Source of the DNA: Woeseiaceae bacterium
GTDB taxonomy: Bacteria; Pseudomonadota; Gammaproteobacteria; Steroidobacterales; Woeseiaceae
Direction: 5' to 3'
DNA: 10,409 bases
NCBI GenBank assembly: GCA_022615525.1
Contig: JAKEGN010000357.1
Span: 1 to 10,409, forward strand
The position numbers and the translations under genes are program-made. Shown in pieces: positions 1 to 6,643 of this stretch (position 1 is the stretch's first letter; every line of letters begins with the position of its first letter). A model generated the notes under the pieces. The model did not search any database and had not been told where the DNA came from. It saw only the letters and a list, made by a program, of their open reading frames with translations.

Positions 1-1
1 G

Positions 2-28
2 ATCAGCCACGAGACCGAAATTCCATGA
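2..28 (+). CDS. Possible 3' end of an upstream gene
   Basis: One frame reads ISHETEIP and then stops at a TGA that overlaps the ATG of the next gene (ATGA). This is the usual layout of translationally coupled genes, so an upstream gene may end here. Only eight codons are visible and the product cannot be identified. The frame of the next gene is also open to the window edge, so this call is weak. Confidence 0.25.
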   Translation: MSHETEIP

Positions 29-831
29 GTACATACCCGCAGAGAATCGTCTGCCTGACCGAGGAGACCACCGAAACCCTGTACGACATCGAGGAGGACT
101 GGCGCATCGTCGGTATCTCCGGTTTCACCGTCCGGCCTCCCCGCGCGCGGCGGGAGAAGCCGAAGGTATCGGCATTCACCAGCGCCAAAATCGAGCGCAT
201 CGTCGAGCTGAATCCCGACCTCGTCCTCGGGTTCTCGGACCTGCAGGCGGACATTGCGGCGGACCTCGTACGGCGGGGAATCGCCGTGCATGTTTTCAAT
301 CAGCGCTCGGTCAGCGAGATCCTGCAGATGATGCGTACGCTGGGTGGCATGGTCGGCGCACAGCTGAAAACGGAGCGATACGTGGCAGGCCTGGAGGAAG
401 GACTGAGAACGGCGAGTCGCGTGGCCGCAGCGTTGCCGCGGCGTCCCCGGATCTACTTCGAAGAATGGGACCAACCGCAGATCAGTGCCATACGCTGGGT
501 ATCCGAACTTATTGCGATCGCCGGCGGCGACGACTGTTTTCCGGAACTCGCGGCTCAGTCCCTTGGCAGGGACAGGATCCTCGCCGACGGTGGCGAGGTC
601 ATCAAACGACAGCCGGATATCATTCTCGGATCCTGGTGCGGCAAGAAATTTCGACCGGAGCGGGTGGCTGAGCGCAAAGGCTGGCACGAAATTCCCGCGG
701 TCGCCAACGGAGACCTGTACGAGATCAAATCGTCGATCATTCTGCAGCCCGGTCCAGCCGCGCTGACCGACGGCCTTGCCGAACTGGCACGCATCATCGC
801 TGCGTGGTCGCAGCGCCGGCAGGAACGATGA
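25..831 (+). CDS. Cobalamin/Fe-siderophore binding protein-like (BtuF/FepB fold), no signal peptide
   Basis: The 268-residue protein resembles the periplasmic-binding-protein type III family (COG0614, BtuF/FepB-like), which bind vitamin B12 or ferric siderophores for ABC importers. Visible family signs are the N-terminal RIVCLTEETTETLY segment, the ELNPDLVLGFSDLQ segment near residues 60-74, a long linking helix near residues 98-137, and a C-terminal lobe with DIILGSWCGKKF and IPAVANGDLYEI. The N-terminus starts directly in the first lobe: there is no hydrophobic signal peptide and no lipobox, so the product as read would be cytosolic. The reading frame stays open to the window edge, so an upstream start carrying a signal cannot be fully excluded, although the eight extra codons seen are not hydrophobic. 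No BtuC/BtuD-type permease or ATPase lies nearby. The ligand is inferred from the family; a B12-scavenging or regulatory role is possible. Confidence 0.75.
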   Translation: MSTYPQRIVCLTEETTETLYDIEEDWRIVGISGFTVRPPRARREKPKVSAFTSAKIERIVELNPDLVLGFSDLQADIAADLVRRGIAVHVFNQRSVSEILQMMRTLGGMVGAQLKTERYVAGLEEGLRTASRVAAALPRRPRIYFEEWDQPQISAIRWVSELIAIAGGDDCFPELAAQSLGRDRILADGGEVIKRQPDIILGSWCGKKFRPERVAERKGWHEIPAVANGDLYEIKSSIILQPGPAALTDGLAELARIIAAWSQRRQER

Positions 832-839
832 ACTGCGGT

Positions 840-883
840 GCAGCGTTATTGCGTTTTCGAGTTGCCGGGCAACTTTACGCTGC
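840..883. terminator. Weak candidate terminator between convergent genes
   Basis: The gap between the binding-protein stop and the purC stop is about 43 bases. GCAGCG (840-845) can pair with CGCTGC (878-883), and a small inner hairpin GTTGC-CGG-GCAAC (861-873) is followed by TTTA. The structure overlaps the end of purC. T-runs are short, so termination is only a suggestion. Confidence 0.25.
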
Positions 884-1768
884 CGTCAGAATTCTCAGTG
901 CCTCGCGATATTTCCCGGCGGTCTTCATCAGTATCTCCTCGGGAATCCTCGGTCCAGGCGCCGTCCGGTCCCAGTCGAGCGTATCGAGGTAATCGCGAAC
1001 GAACTGCTTGTCGAAACTGGGCGGGTTGGCACCTGTGCGGTATCCCTCGACCGGCCAGAACCGCGATGAGTCCGGAGTCAGTATTTCGTCAATCAGGTAC
1101 AAACTGCCGGCGGCGTCGACGCCGAATTCGAATTTCGTGTCTGCGATGATGATGCCTCGCTCAAGCGCGTAGTCGGCAGCACGCCGGTAAATGCGGATCG
1201 AGTAGTCGCGCACGCGAATTGCGAGTTCGGGACCGGTCAGTTGCACGGCCCGCTCGAAACTAATGTTTTCGTCGTGATCACCGGCCGCAGCTTTGGTGGC
1301 TGGCGTAAAAAGCACCTCCGGCAGGCGCTCGGCCTGTTTCAAACCCTTCGGCAGCGGGATCCCGCACACCGCAGCACTGGCTTGGTAGTCGCGCCAGCCC
1401 GAGCCGATCAGGTAGCCGCGGACGACGGCTTCGATTGGCAGGGGGCGCAGTTTGCGGCAAACGATCGAACGCGGTTCGAGAACCTTGCGCATGCCGGCAT
1501 CGGAAATGATCCCGTCAAGGCTCCTGCCGGTGAGGTGATTCGGCACGATGTCGGCCATCATGCCGAACCAGAAGTTGGAAATCCTTGTCAGAATCTCGCC
1601 TTTGCCCGGCACGGGATCCGGCATGACCACGTCGTAGGCAGACAGGCGGTCGGTGGTAACGATCAGCAGGTGGTCTTCGTCGACTGCATACACATCCCGC
1701 ACCTTGCCGCGGCAGACAAGAGGCAATTCGGGAATGGCGGACTCGAACAGGGCATGCTGCGGCTTCAT
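875..1768 (-). CDS. purC: Phosphoribosylaminoimidazole-succinocarboxamide synthase (SAICAR synthetase)
   Basis: This cytosolic enzyme joins CAIR and aspartate using ATP to give SAICAR in de novo purine synthesis. The 297-residue length matches the long, yeast Ade1-like branch rather than the roughly 237-residue E. coli form. Visible motifs are RGKVRDVY (20-27) and TTDRLSAYDVV (38-48) in the nucleotide-binding lobe, EAVVRGYLIGSGW (113-125), the GDHDENIS loop (163-170), IIADTKFEFG (207-216) and LIDEILTPDSSRFW (225-238), all in family order. The start chosen (ATG at 1768) gives the expected N-terminus, but no good Shine-Dalgarno sequence precedes it; an out-of-frame ATG with AGGAAGG-like sequence upstream lies just before. 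It is divergent from djlA and convergent with the binding-protein gene, so it appears to be transcribed alone. Confidence 0.97.
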   Translation of the reverse strand: MKPQHALFESAIPELPLVCRGKVRDVYAVDEDHLLIVTTDRLSAYDVVMPDPVPGKGEILTRISNFWFGMMADIVPNHLTGRSLDGIISDAGMRKVLEPRSIVCRKLRPLPIEAVVRGYLIGSGWRDYQASAAVCGIPLPKGLKQAERLPEVLFTPATKAAAGDHDENISFERAVQLTGPELAIRVRDYSIRIYRRAADYALERGIIIADTKFEFGVDAAGSLYLIDEILTPDSSRFWPVEGYRTGANPPSFDKQFVRDYLDTLDWDRTAPGPRIPEEILMKTAGKYREALRILTAA

Positions 1769-1820
1769 AGGCAGGGGAGCTGGTTTTCATGGAGGAAGGA
1801 AACCGTCGCATGATGGCCGT

Positions 1821-1911
1821 TCGTTCGACTACTGGCAAGAATCGCGCAACGATCCCGCTTGGGAAATGACAATGCGTACGGTTAGCATAGTCGTTCGGAT
1901 CGACTACTGGC
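1821..1911 (+). repeat. Split direct repeat in the purC-djlA divergent region
   Basis: TCGACTACTGGC occurs at 1825-1836 and again at 1900-1911, 75 bases apart. Both copies are preceded by TCGTTCG (1821-1827, overlapping the repeat, and 1891-1897), so the second copy looks like the first with a few extra bases inserted. A weaker third version, ACTACCGGC, lies near 1917. The position between divergent starts fits an operator or a past small duplication; which one cannot be told from sequence alone. Confidence 0.5.
1859..1888 (+). promoter_or_regulatory. Possible djlA promoter
   Basis: TTGGGA (1859-1864) and TAGCAT (1883-1888) are separated by 18 bases, a weak but acceptable sigma-70 arrangement about 50 bases before the djlA start. 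The second copy of the local direct repeat would fall just downstream of the predicted start of transcription. Confidence 0.3.
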
Positions 1912-1939
1912 GCTGAACTACCGGCGCCGACGCTGACGA

Positions 1940-2731
1940 ATGCCTTACTACGGAAAAATCCTGGGGACGCTGATCGGCCTGGCGACCGGCCGCCCGTTGC
2001 TTGCCCTGCTCGGACTCATACTGGGGCACCAGTTCGATCGCGGCTTTGTCGGCCGGATACCCGGGGTCGGCAATCATCCAGGCGACCGCTTGTCCGCTGA
2101 TTTCGTCACGGCGCTGTTCCGGGTCATGGGGCACCTGGCGAAAGCCGACGGCCGCGTTTCCGAGGACGAGATACGCGCCGCAAGATCGATCATGCACAGG
2201 TTGAATCTCGGCGCAGCCGAATCGCGCCAGGCAATCGCATGGTTCGACGAGGGCAAGAATTCGTCGTTTCCACTACAGGAGACCGTGCAGAATTTGCGTG
2301 CGAACGGTGCCCGCCGTGCGGAGCATCGCGGCCTGTTCGTCAGGCTGCTGCTGGAGGTGTCCCTTGCCAAGACCAGTCTTCACCAGCGCGAACGGGCCAT
2401 CATCTGGACGATTTGCCAGCAGCTGGAGATCGGTCGCGTCGAACTTGCGCAACTGGAAGCGATGCTGCGGGCACAAAAGGGATTCAGGCGATCTCCGCAA
2501 GGCAGCGCGGACGCAACCCGGGTCGATCGCGCCTATTCGACACTCGGCATCGACAAGTCCTCGACGAATGAGGACATCAAGAAGGCGTATCGCAGGCTAA
2601 TGAACAGGAATCACCCGGACAAGATCGCGTCGAGTAATCCCGATCCGGAAGCAGTGGCCGAGGCCGAGCGAAAGACCCGTGATATTCGCGGGGCGTACGA
2701 AATGCTGAAGTCGAGGCGGTCGATACGATAA
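1940..2731 (+). CDS. djlA: DjlA-type membrane-anchored J-domain co-chaperone
   Basis: The 263-residue protein has the complete DjlA layout. An N-terminal membrane segment (about residues 5-30, starting YYGKILGTLIG and ending LGLILGHQFDR) is rich in small residues. A TerB-like helical domain follows (about 55-178, with FRVMGHLAKADGRVSEDEI). A C-terminal J domain (about 197-258) carries the HPD motif at 225-227, which in J proteins stimulates the DnaK ATPase. In E. coli, DjlA acts with DnaK at the inner membrane and its overproduction affects the Rcs envelope-stress pathway; whether that holds here is unknown. The start fits the family N-terminus, although the ribosome-binding site is weak. It is divergent from purC and is followed after 84 bases by rpe on the same strand, so the two could share a transcript. 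Confidence 0.95.
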   Translation: MPYYGKILGTLIGLATGRPLLALLGLILGHQFDRGFVGRIPGVGNHPGDRLSADFVTALFRVMGHLAKADGRVSEDEIRAARSIMHRLNLGAAESRQAIAWFDEGKNSSFPLQETVQNLRANGARRAEHRGLFVRLLLEVSLAKTSLHQRERAIIWTICQQLEIGRVELAQLEAMLRAQKGFRRSPQGSADATRVDRAYSTLGIDKSSTNEDIKKAYRRLMNRNHPDKIASSNPDPEAVAEAERKTRDIRGAYEMLKSRRSIR

Positions 2732-2803
2732 CGTGAAAAGCGTATGGCGATTGGTTACAGTTCTGCATCGGCCGGCCGGCGCCCGCTGGCCGTGCCGCCC
2801 CTC

Positions 2804-2808
2804 GAGGA
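2804..2808 (+). promoter_or_regulatory. Ribosome-binding site supporting the GTG start of rpe
   Basis: GAGGA lies seven bases before the GTG at 2816. This favours the GTG over the in-frame ATG at 2744, whose extra 24 residues do not resemble the family. Confidence 0.7.
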
Positions 2809-2815
2809 TTCTCAC

Positions 2816-3490
2816 GTGAAGCCACTCATCGCCCCGTCCATTCTGTCTGCAGACTTCGCGCGCCTCGGTGAGGATGTCGCCAAAGTGCTGGAGGCGGGCG
2901 CCGATATCGTGCATTTCGATGTCATGGACAATCATTTCGTGCCCAATCTGACCATCGGGCCGCTGATCTGCGAAGCGTTGCGAAAGTATGGCATCAAGGC
3001 GCCAATCGACGTTCATTTGATGGTCGAGCCGGTCGATCGCCTGGTTCCGGATTTCGCGCGGGCCGGCGCAAACTACATCAGCTTTCATCCGGAAGCGAGC
3101 ACCCACGTGCATCGTACAATCGGGCTCATTCGCCAGCACGGCTGCAAGGCCGGGCTGGTATTCAATCCCGCGACGCCGCTGAACTGGCTCGAGCATGTAC
3201 TTGATGAACTCGACCTGGTCCTCATCATGTCGGTCAACCCGGGATTCGGCGGACAGGCTTTTATCGAGTCTTCGCTGGACAAAGTTCGCAAGGCCAGAAG
3301 CATGATCGATGAGCGCGGACTGGACGTGAGGCTCGAAGTCGACGGCGGAGTCAAGGTCGACAACATCGGCAGGATTGCCGCTGCCGGCGCGGATATCCTG
3401 GTCGCGGGCTCCGCCATTTTCGGCAGTATCGACTACGCGAAAACCATCGCCAGCATGCGCAAGGCGATCGAGGCGGCCATTCGGGCTTAA
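2816..3490 (+). CDS. rpe: Ribulose-phosphate 3-epimerase
   Basis: The enzyme interconverts D-ribulose 5-phosphate and D-xylulose 5-phosphate in the pentose phosphate pathway. From the GTG start the protein has 224 residues, the normal length for this TIM-barrel family. It begins KPLIAPSILSADFARLG. Predicted metal and catalytic residues are present: H33 and D35 in HFDVMDNHF, H67 in DVHLMVEP and D176 in EVDGGV. The NPGFGGQ phosphate loop is at 141-147 and GSAIFG at 198-203. An ATG at 2744 in the same frame would add 24 residues of low similarity and is probably a common mis-annotation. In many gammaproteobacteria rpe is followed by gph and trp genes; here it is instead convergent with crp, so the local order is different. 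Confidence 0.96.
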   Translation: MKPLIAPSILSADFARLGEDVAKVLEAGADIVHFDVMDNHFVPNLTIGPLICEALRKYGIKAPIDVHLMVEPVDRLVPDFARAGANYISFHPEASTHVHRTIGLIRQHGCKAGLVFNPATPLNWLEHVLDELDLVLIMSVNPGFGGQAFIESSLDKVRKARSMIDERGLDVRLEVDGGVKVDNIGRIAAAGADILVAGSAIFGSIDYAKTIASMRKAIEAAIRA

Positions 3491-3492
3491 GG

Positions 3493-3513
3493 AAAACGCG
3501 CGAGGAGCGCGCG
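3493..3513 (-). terminator. Probable rho-independent terminator of crp
   Basis: Read on the minus strand, CGCGCG, a five-base loop CTCCT, and CGCGCG are followed directly by TTTTCC. The GC-only stem plus T-run fits an intrinsic terminator for crp, though the T-run is only four bases. It lies right after the rpe stop and may also slow + strand transcription. Confidence 0.55.
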
Positions 3514-3560
3514 GGAAGTGCGAGTGTGCGGGGAGGCCGGTAGGTAAAGCGCGGCTTGTC

Positions 3561-4214
3561 CTACAGCTTCCGCACCGGGCGTGCGCCGTACACGACTATG
3601 GTTTTGCCGCTGGCGGAAACCAGTCCCTGATCCTCCAGCACTTTGAGCACCCTGCCTGCCATTTCACGCGAACAACCGACGAGACGGCTGAGTTCCTGGC
3701 GGCTGACCTTGATCTGCATCCCGTCGGGGTGTGTCATCGCATCCGGTTCATTGCAAAGGTCCATGATGGCATGGGCAACCCTGCCGGTGACGTCGACGAA
3801 AGCGAGATCACCCAGCTTGCGGTTGGTACGGTCAAGGCGCGTCGCCAGTTGCGTCGCGAGCTCGAATACCAGGCCTGGGCTTTCACTGGCGATCTGGCGG
3901 AACCGCGGGTACGTCATTTCTGCAATTTCACATTCGCTGCGGGTTCGCACCCAGGCACTGCGAGTCGGCTGTTCGTAGAAGAGGCCCATCTCGCCGAAGA
4001 ATTGACCCTTGTTCAGGTACGCGAGGACCATCTCATTGCCATCCTCGTCTTCGATCATGACCTCGACGGAACCGTCGACGATGTAATACAGCACATCCGG
4101 CAGATCGCCTGCGTGAATCATGACGGTCTTGGACGGAACGGTTCGAACCCTGCAATAACTAAGAAACCGGTTGATAGCCGGTACATCACTCAAGGTCTTT
4201 GCTGTGGTTTGCAT
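3561..4214 (-). CDS. Crp/Vfr-type cAMP-responsive global regulator
   Basis: This 217-residue member of the Crp/Fnr family is closest in pattern to E. coli Crp and Pseudomonas Vfr. The cyclic-nucleotide domain includes a phosphate-binding cassette FGEMGLF (73-79) and RSAW (85-88), which hold the cAMP phosphate in Crp. The dimer helix includes LDRTNRKLGDLAFVDVTGR (127-145). The helix-turn-helix (about 171-192, SRQELSRLVGCSREMAGR) keeps the Arg-Glu-Arg DNA contacts (R183, E184, R188, matching E. coli 180, 181, 185). The adenine-contact serine of E. coli (S128) is Asn here (N131). Xanthomonas Clp is a c-di-GMP-responsive relative, but the retained cassette favours cAMP here; this is inference. 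GAGGA precedes the ATG by eight bases. It lies 134 bases downstream of coq7 on the same strand. Confidence 0.9.
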   Translation of the reverse strand: MQTTAKTLSDVPAINRFLSYCRVRTVPSKTVMIHAGDLPDVLYYIVDGSVEVMIEDEDGNEMVLAYLNKGQFFGEMGLFYEQPTRSAWVRTRSECEIAEMTYPRFRQIASESPGLVFELATQLATRLDRTNRKLGDLAFVDVTGRVAHAIMDLCNEPDAMTHPDGMQIKVSRQELSRLVGCSREMAGRVLKVLEDQGLVSASGKTIVVYGARPVRKL

Positions 4215-4248
4215 TTATTGGATCCTCGACGCTGCCGCGCCCATTCTT

Positions 4249-4254
4249 TTAATA
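4249..4254 (-). promoter_or_regulatory. Possible -10 box of crp
   Basis: On the minus strand TATTAA lies 35 bases before the crp start codon, giving a leader of about 28 bases that includes the GAGGA ribosome-binding site. No good -35 box is found at the right distance, which is common for activated promoters. I see no convincing TGTGA-N6-TCACA autoregulatory site in the 134-base coq7-crp gap. Confidence 0.3.
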
Positions 4255-4348
4255 CACTCGGCCCTGAAGAGCAAGCTAAGTGCGTAATACTTATTGAGAA
4301 ACCGTGCAAATCGATTCAACTGCCAATTGCCCGTGACTATCGTCAGGA

Positions 4349-4993
4349 TCAAATCCAGTAGGCAGTCCGAGTCATTATCCTCGCGCTGAGTCGCATGAGG
4401 TCGCGAACCGGGCGCGGTAGCATTTCCGCTCCTGCCCGTTGTGCGTTGGCACCATGATGTTCTTCCTCGACACGCATTTGCCTGACGATAGCGCGACTGC
4501 GAGCGTCCTGCCGCGGCAGCGTGTCGAGGTGACCGGCCAGGTGCTCGCTGACCTGCTTTTCGGTTTCCGCGATGAAGCCGAGGGACCAGCGGTCACCAAG
4601 CACTCCACTGGCTGCGCCTATTGCGAAGGCACCCGCATACCAGAGCGGGCTGAGCCAGCTCGGCCTGCTGCCGAGTTCCGTGAGCCTCTCCCTGCACCAG
4701 TCCAGGTGATCGAGCTCCTCGTCGGCCGCGGCGTTCATCTGCTGTTCAATATCCTTGTTGCGCGCGACCGCGGCATGCCCCTGGTACAGGCCCTGTGCGG
4801 CAATTTCGCCGGCATGATTGACGCGCATGAGACCGGCCGAATGCGCAACCTCGCGGCGGCTCAGCGGATTCTCCTTGACGCCAGCGGCCGGGCTCGGTCT
4901 GGCCGCAGTGGAATCGGCTGCCGCCAGCGTTCGCAGTGCGCTGTCTATGCCGCCGATGAGGCGATCGACCGGTGAGAGATGTCGTTCGGGCAT
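4349..4993 (-). CDS. coq7: 2-polyprenyl-3-methyl-6-methoxy-1,4-benzoquinone hydroxylase (Coq7 type)
   Basis: This di-iron enzyme hydroxylates demethoxyubiquinone in ubiquinone synthesis and is expected to associate with the inner membrane. The 214-residue length is normal for bacterial Coq7. The likely iron ligands are E63 (in MRVNHAGE), E93 and H96 (DEELDH), E145 (AETEKQV), and E177 and H180 (EEEHH), arranged in two helix pairs as in ferritin-like proteins. A hydrophobic helix (about 113-134) may dip into the membrane. Coq7 replaces the flavoprotein UbiF used by E. coli, a split seen across proteobacteria. The MPERHLSPVDRL N-terminus matches the family, so the start is secure, but there is no Shine-Dalgarno sequence, and a TATACT box sits only seven bases upstream. 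Confidence 0.96.
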   Translation of the reverse strand: MPERHLSPVDRLIGGIDSALRTLAAADSTAARPSPAAGVKENPLSRREVAHSAGLMRVNHAGEIAAQGLYQGHAAVARNKDIEQQMNAAADEELDHLDWCRERLTELGSRPSWLSPLWYAGAFAIGAASGVLGDRWSLGFIAETEKQVSEHLAGHLDTLPRQDARSRAIVRQMRVEEEHHGANAQRAGAEMLPRPVRDLMRLSARIMTRTAYWI

Positions 4994-5000
4994 CGGCGCC

Positions 5001-5006
5001 AGTATA
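5001..5006 (-). promoter_or_regulatory. -10 box of coq7, implying a near-leaderless mRNA
   Basis: On the minus strand TATACT is followed by only GGCGCCG before the coq7 ATG, so transcription should begin at or one base before the start codon. There is no recognisable -35 box. The box is part of GGTTATACTG, which recurs in opposite orientation at 5077-5086. Confidence 0.45.
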
Positions 5007-5079
5007 ACCCTGTTCCGAATCGACCGGTGGCCGATCCCTTACCGCGCGGTCCAGATTCGGCAAAGCCAGATACTGCGGT

Positions 5080-5085
5080 TATACT
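5080..5085 (+). promoter_or_regulatory. -10 box of the DUF481 gene
   Basis: TATACT within GGTTATACTG faces the DUF481 gene, and a poor -35 match (TTCGGC, 5056-5061) lies 18 bases upstream. The predicted leader would be about 105 bases and contains a perfect small hairpin, GCATCA-TCGC-TGATGC (5117-5132). Confidence 0.4.
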
Positions 5086-5196
5086 GCGCGCCCCTTCGTA
5101 CCGGCGCAGGCGCATAGCATCATCGCTGATGCCGGCAGCGTCTTGAAGAAGTTGATTTGCCGAATTTTTAGTGTCCATTTGAACGGGAGAGGACTC

Positions 5197-5919
5197 ATGT
5201 TCGCGCGCGCGGTTTGTATGATTCTCGTGCTTGGCCTGGTAAAGGTGTCGGCTGCCCAGACGGCGGATACCGGGGAGACCGATCCGTGGTTCGGCCACGT
5301 GAAATTCGGCTACCTGGCGACCAGCGGCAATACCGAGAACTCCAATCTCAACTCGAGCTTCCAGGTTGGCTATACCGCCGGCAAGTGGGTGCACGCTTTG
5401 GATGCTTTTGCCGTGTACGCGAGCGAGAACGAGGCAACCACCGCCGAGGCCTACGAACTCGGCTGGAAGAGCGAGCGCAACCTGACCGAGGTGGATTTCC
5501 TGTTCGGCCGGGTGAACTGGCGCAAGGACCGATTCAGCGGTTATCCCGAACAGGTCTCGGAGTCGGTCGGTTATGGTCGCCGGCTGATCGACAAGGCTCC
5601 GCATACGCTGAACGCCGAAATCGGCCTCGGTGTCCGGCAGGCCGAGCGGGTCGACGGCGTTTCCGAAAATGACACGATTATCCGGGCGGGACTGGACTAC
5701 AAGTGGCAATTCAGCGAGACCGCCGCATTTACCCAGGACTTTGTCGTTGAGGCGGGCGAGAACAACACCTACCTCGAATCGGTTTCGGCGGTCACGGCAC
5801 GTCTGATCGGTGACCTTGCCCTGGTGGCGTCGTACACCATAAAGAAGAACAGCGATGTCCTTCCGGGCACGGAAGATACCGACACCTACACGGCGATATC
5901 GCTGGAATACGCGTTCTAG
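5197..5919 (+). CDS. DUF481 (YdiY-like) outer-membrane beta-barrel protein
   Basis: From the ATG at 5197 the protein has 240 residues. A signal peptide is visible (FARAVCMILVLGLVKVSAAQ, likely cut after SAA or SAAQ). The mature part shows alternating short strands with aromatic ends, the SGNTENSNLN segment typical of DUF481 proteins, KSERNLTEVDFLFGRVNWRKDRFSGYPEQ in the middle, and a C-terminal phenylalanine (SLEYAF), the usual signal for beta-barrel insertion by the BAM complex. The function of the family is unknown; in E. coli YdiY is acid-induced. GGGAGAGGA ends three bases before this ATG and favours it over the TTG 54 bases upstream, which would place a charged, non-signal stretch first. 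It is divergent from coq7. Confidence 0.88.
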   Translation: MFARAVCMILVLGLVKVSAAQTADTGETDPWFGHVKFGYLATSGNTENSNLNSSFQVGYTAGKWVHALDAFAVYASENEATTAEAYELGWKSERNLTEVDFLFGRVNWRKDRFSGYPEQVSESVGYGRRLIDKAPHTLNAEIGLGVRQAERVDGVSENDTIIRAGLDYKWQFSETAAFTQDFVVEAGENNTYLESVSAVTARLIGDLALVASYTIKKNSDVLPGTEDTDTYTAISLEYAF

Positions 5920-6042
5920 ACGGGGACTGTCACCGGTGCCAACTACTGGACTGCCCGGCTTTCCCGAGTAACTCGCAGAAATATATCGATATTCTGACTC
6001 GCAGCCGGATTGCCGCCGGCAGCGGAATTTCGCAGCCTGTGT
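5920..6042. other. Spacer between the DUF481 gene and the rplM promoter
   Basis: No gene is supported here. A palindrome CACCGGTG (5931-5938) follows the DUF481 stop, and GCCGG/CCGGC inverted elements occur around 6003-6020, but no T-run follows either, so no intrinsic terminator can be called. Confidence 0.4.
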
Positions 6043-6071
6043 TTGCAATGGGCCGGGCCGTCAAGTAGAAT
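6043..6071 (+). promoter_or_regulatory. Sigma-70 promoter of rplM-rpsI
   Basis: TTGCAA (6043-6048) and TAGAAT (6066-6071) are separated by 17 bases. Transcription would begin near 6078, giving a leader of about 100 GC-rich bases before rplM. The leader contains GGGCTTGGCCC and GGCG/CGCC elements that could fold; E. coli L13 is known to repress its own mRNA, so a similar control is possible. Confidence 0.6.
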
Positions 6072-6176
6072 TTCGCGCCTTTCGCCGGGGCACACAGGGC
6101 TTGGCCCGGATCCGGCGGGGCGTTGCGCCGGGCCGTCGCTTCTGCCCAAGCTGGTCTCCAACTGGAATCTTTGATC

Positions 6177-6611
6177 ATGAAGACGTTTTCTGCCAAGACG
6201 GACGAGGTTCGTCGCGACTGGTTCGTTGTCGATGCCGATGGCAAGACACTCGGGCGCCTGTCCACGGAAATTGCCCGCAGGCTGCGCGGCAAGCACAAGC
6301 CGGAATATACACCGCACGTCGACACGGGCGACTACATCGTCGTAGTCAATGCCGACAAGATTCGCGTCACCGGCAACAAGATGGAAGACAAGTTGTATCA
6401 CCGCTATACGGGTTACGTCGGCAAACTGAAGGCCGTGCCGTTGAAGAAGCTGATGGAAGAGAAGCCGGAACGCGCACTCGAATTCGCGGTCAAGGGTATG
6501 CTGCCGCGCAATCCACTGGGTCGAAAAATGTTTGCAAAACTGCGTGTATTTGCCGGTCCGGAACACACACACGCAGCCCAACAGCCAGTACCGCTGGAAA
6601 TTAAAGCCTGA
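6177..6611 (+). CDS. rplM: 50S ribosomal protein L13
   Basis: The 144-residue protein matches L13 closely from MKTFSAK through DWFVVDADGKTLGRL, KHKPEYTPHVDTGDY, RVTGNKM, VKGMLPRNPLGRKMF and EHTHAAQQP. L13 binds 23S rRNA early in large-subunit assembly. The ATG at 6177 gives the exact family N-terminus; an open stretch upstream would add 18 unrelated residues. The ribosome-binding site is weak (GGAA, nine bases upstream), fitting an mRNA under translational control. It is followed after 32 bases by rpsI, the standard L13-S9 operon. Confidence 0.99.
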   Translation: MKTFSAKTDEVRRDWFVVDADGKTLGRLSTEIARRLRGKHKPEYTPHVDTGDYIVVVNADKIRVTGNKMEDKLYHRYTGYVGKLKAVPLKKLMEEKPERALEFAVKGMLPRNPLGRKMFAKLRVFAGPEHTHAAQQPVPLEIKA

Positions 6612-6643
6612 GGCAGTTCGCCGCCAGGATTGAGGCAAGAAGC

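Noticed and set aside
1241..1813. 190-codon open frame on the + strand opposite purC
   Set aside because: purC is complete and recognisable on the other strand; this translation shows no known motif.
2744..2815. Upstream ATG start for rpe adding 24 residues
   Set aside because: The extra residues do not match the family, while the GTG at 2816 has a well-placed GAGGA and gives the normal length.
3375..4361. 328-codon open frame on the + strand across the rpe end and crp
   Set aside because: It lies opposite crp, whose protein is fully recognisable. The translation has no family features and runs through the rpe end in the wrong frame.
4945..6048. 367-codon open frame on the - strand opposite the DUF481 gene
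   Set aside because: The + strand has a signal peptide, ribosome-binding site and barrel C-terminus. The opposite frame is a GC-driven shadow that also overlaps coq7.
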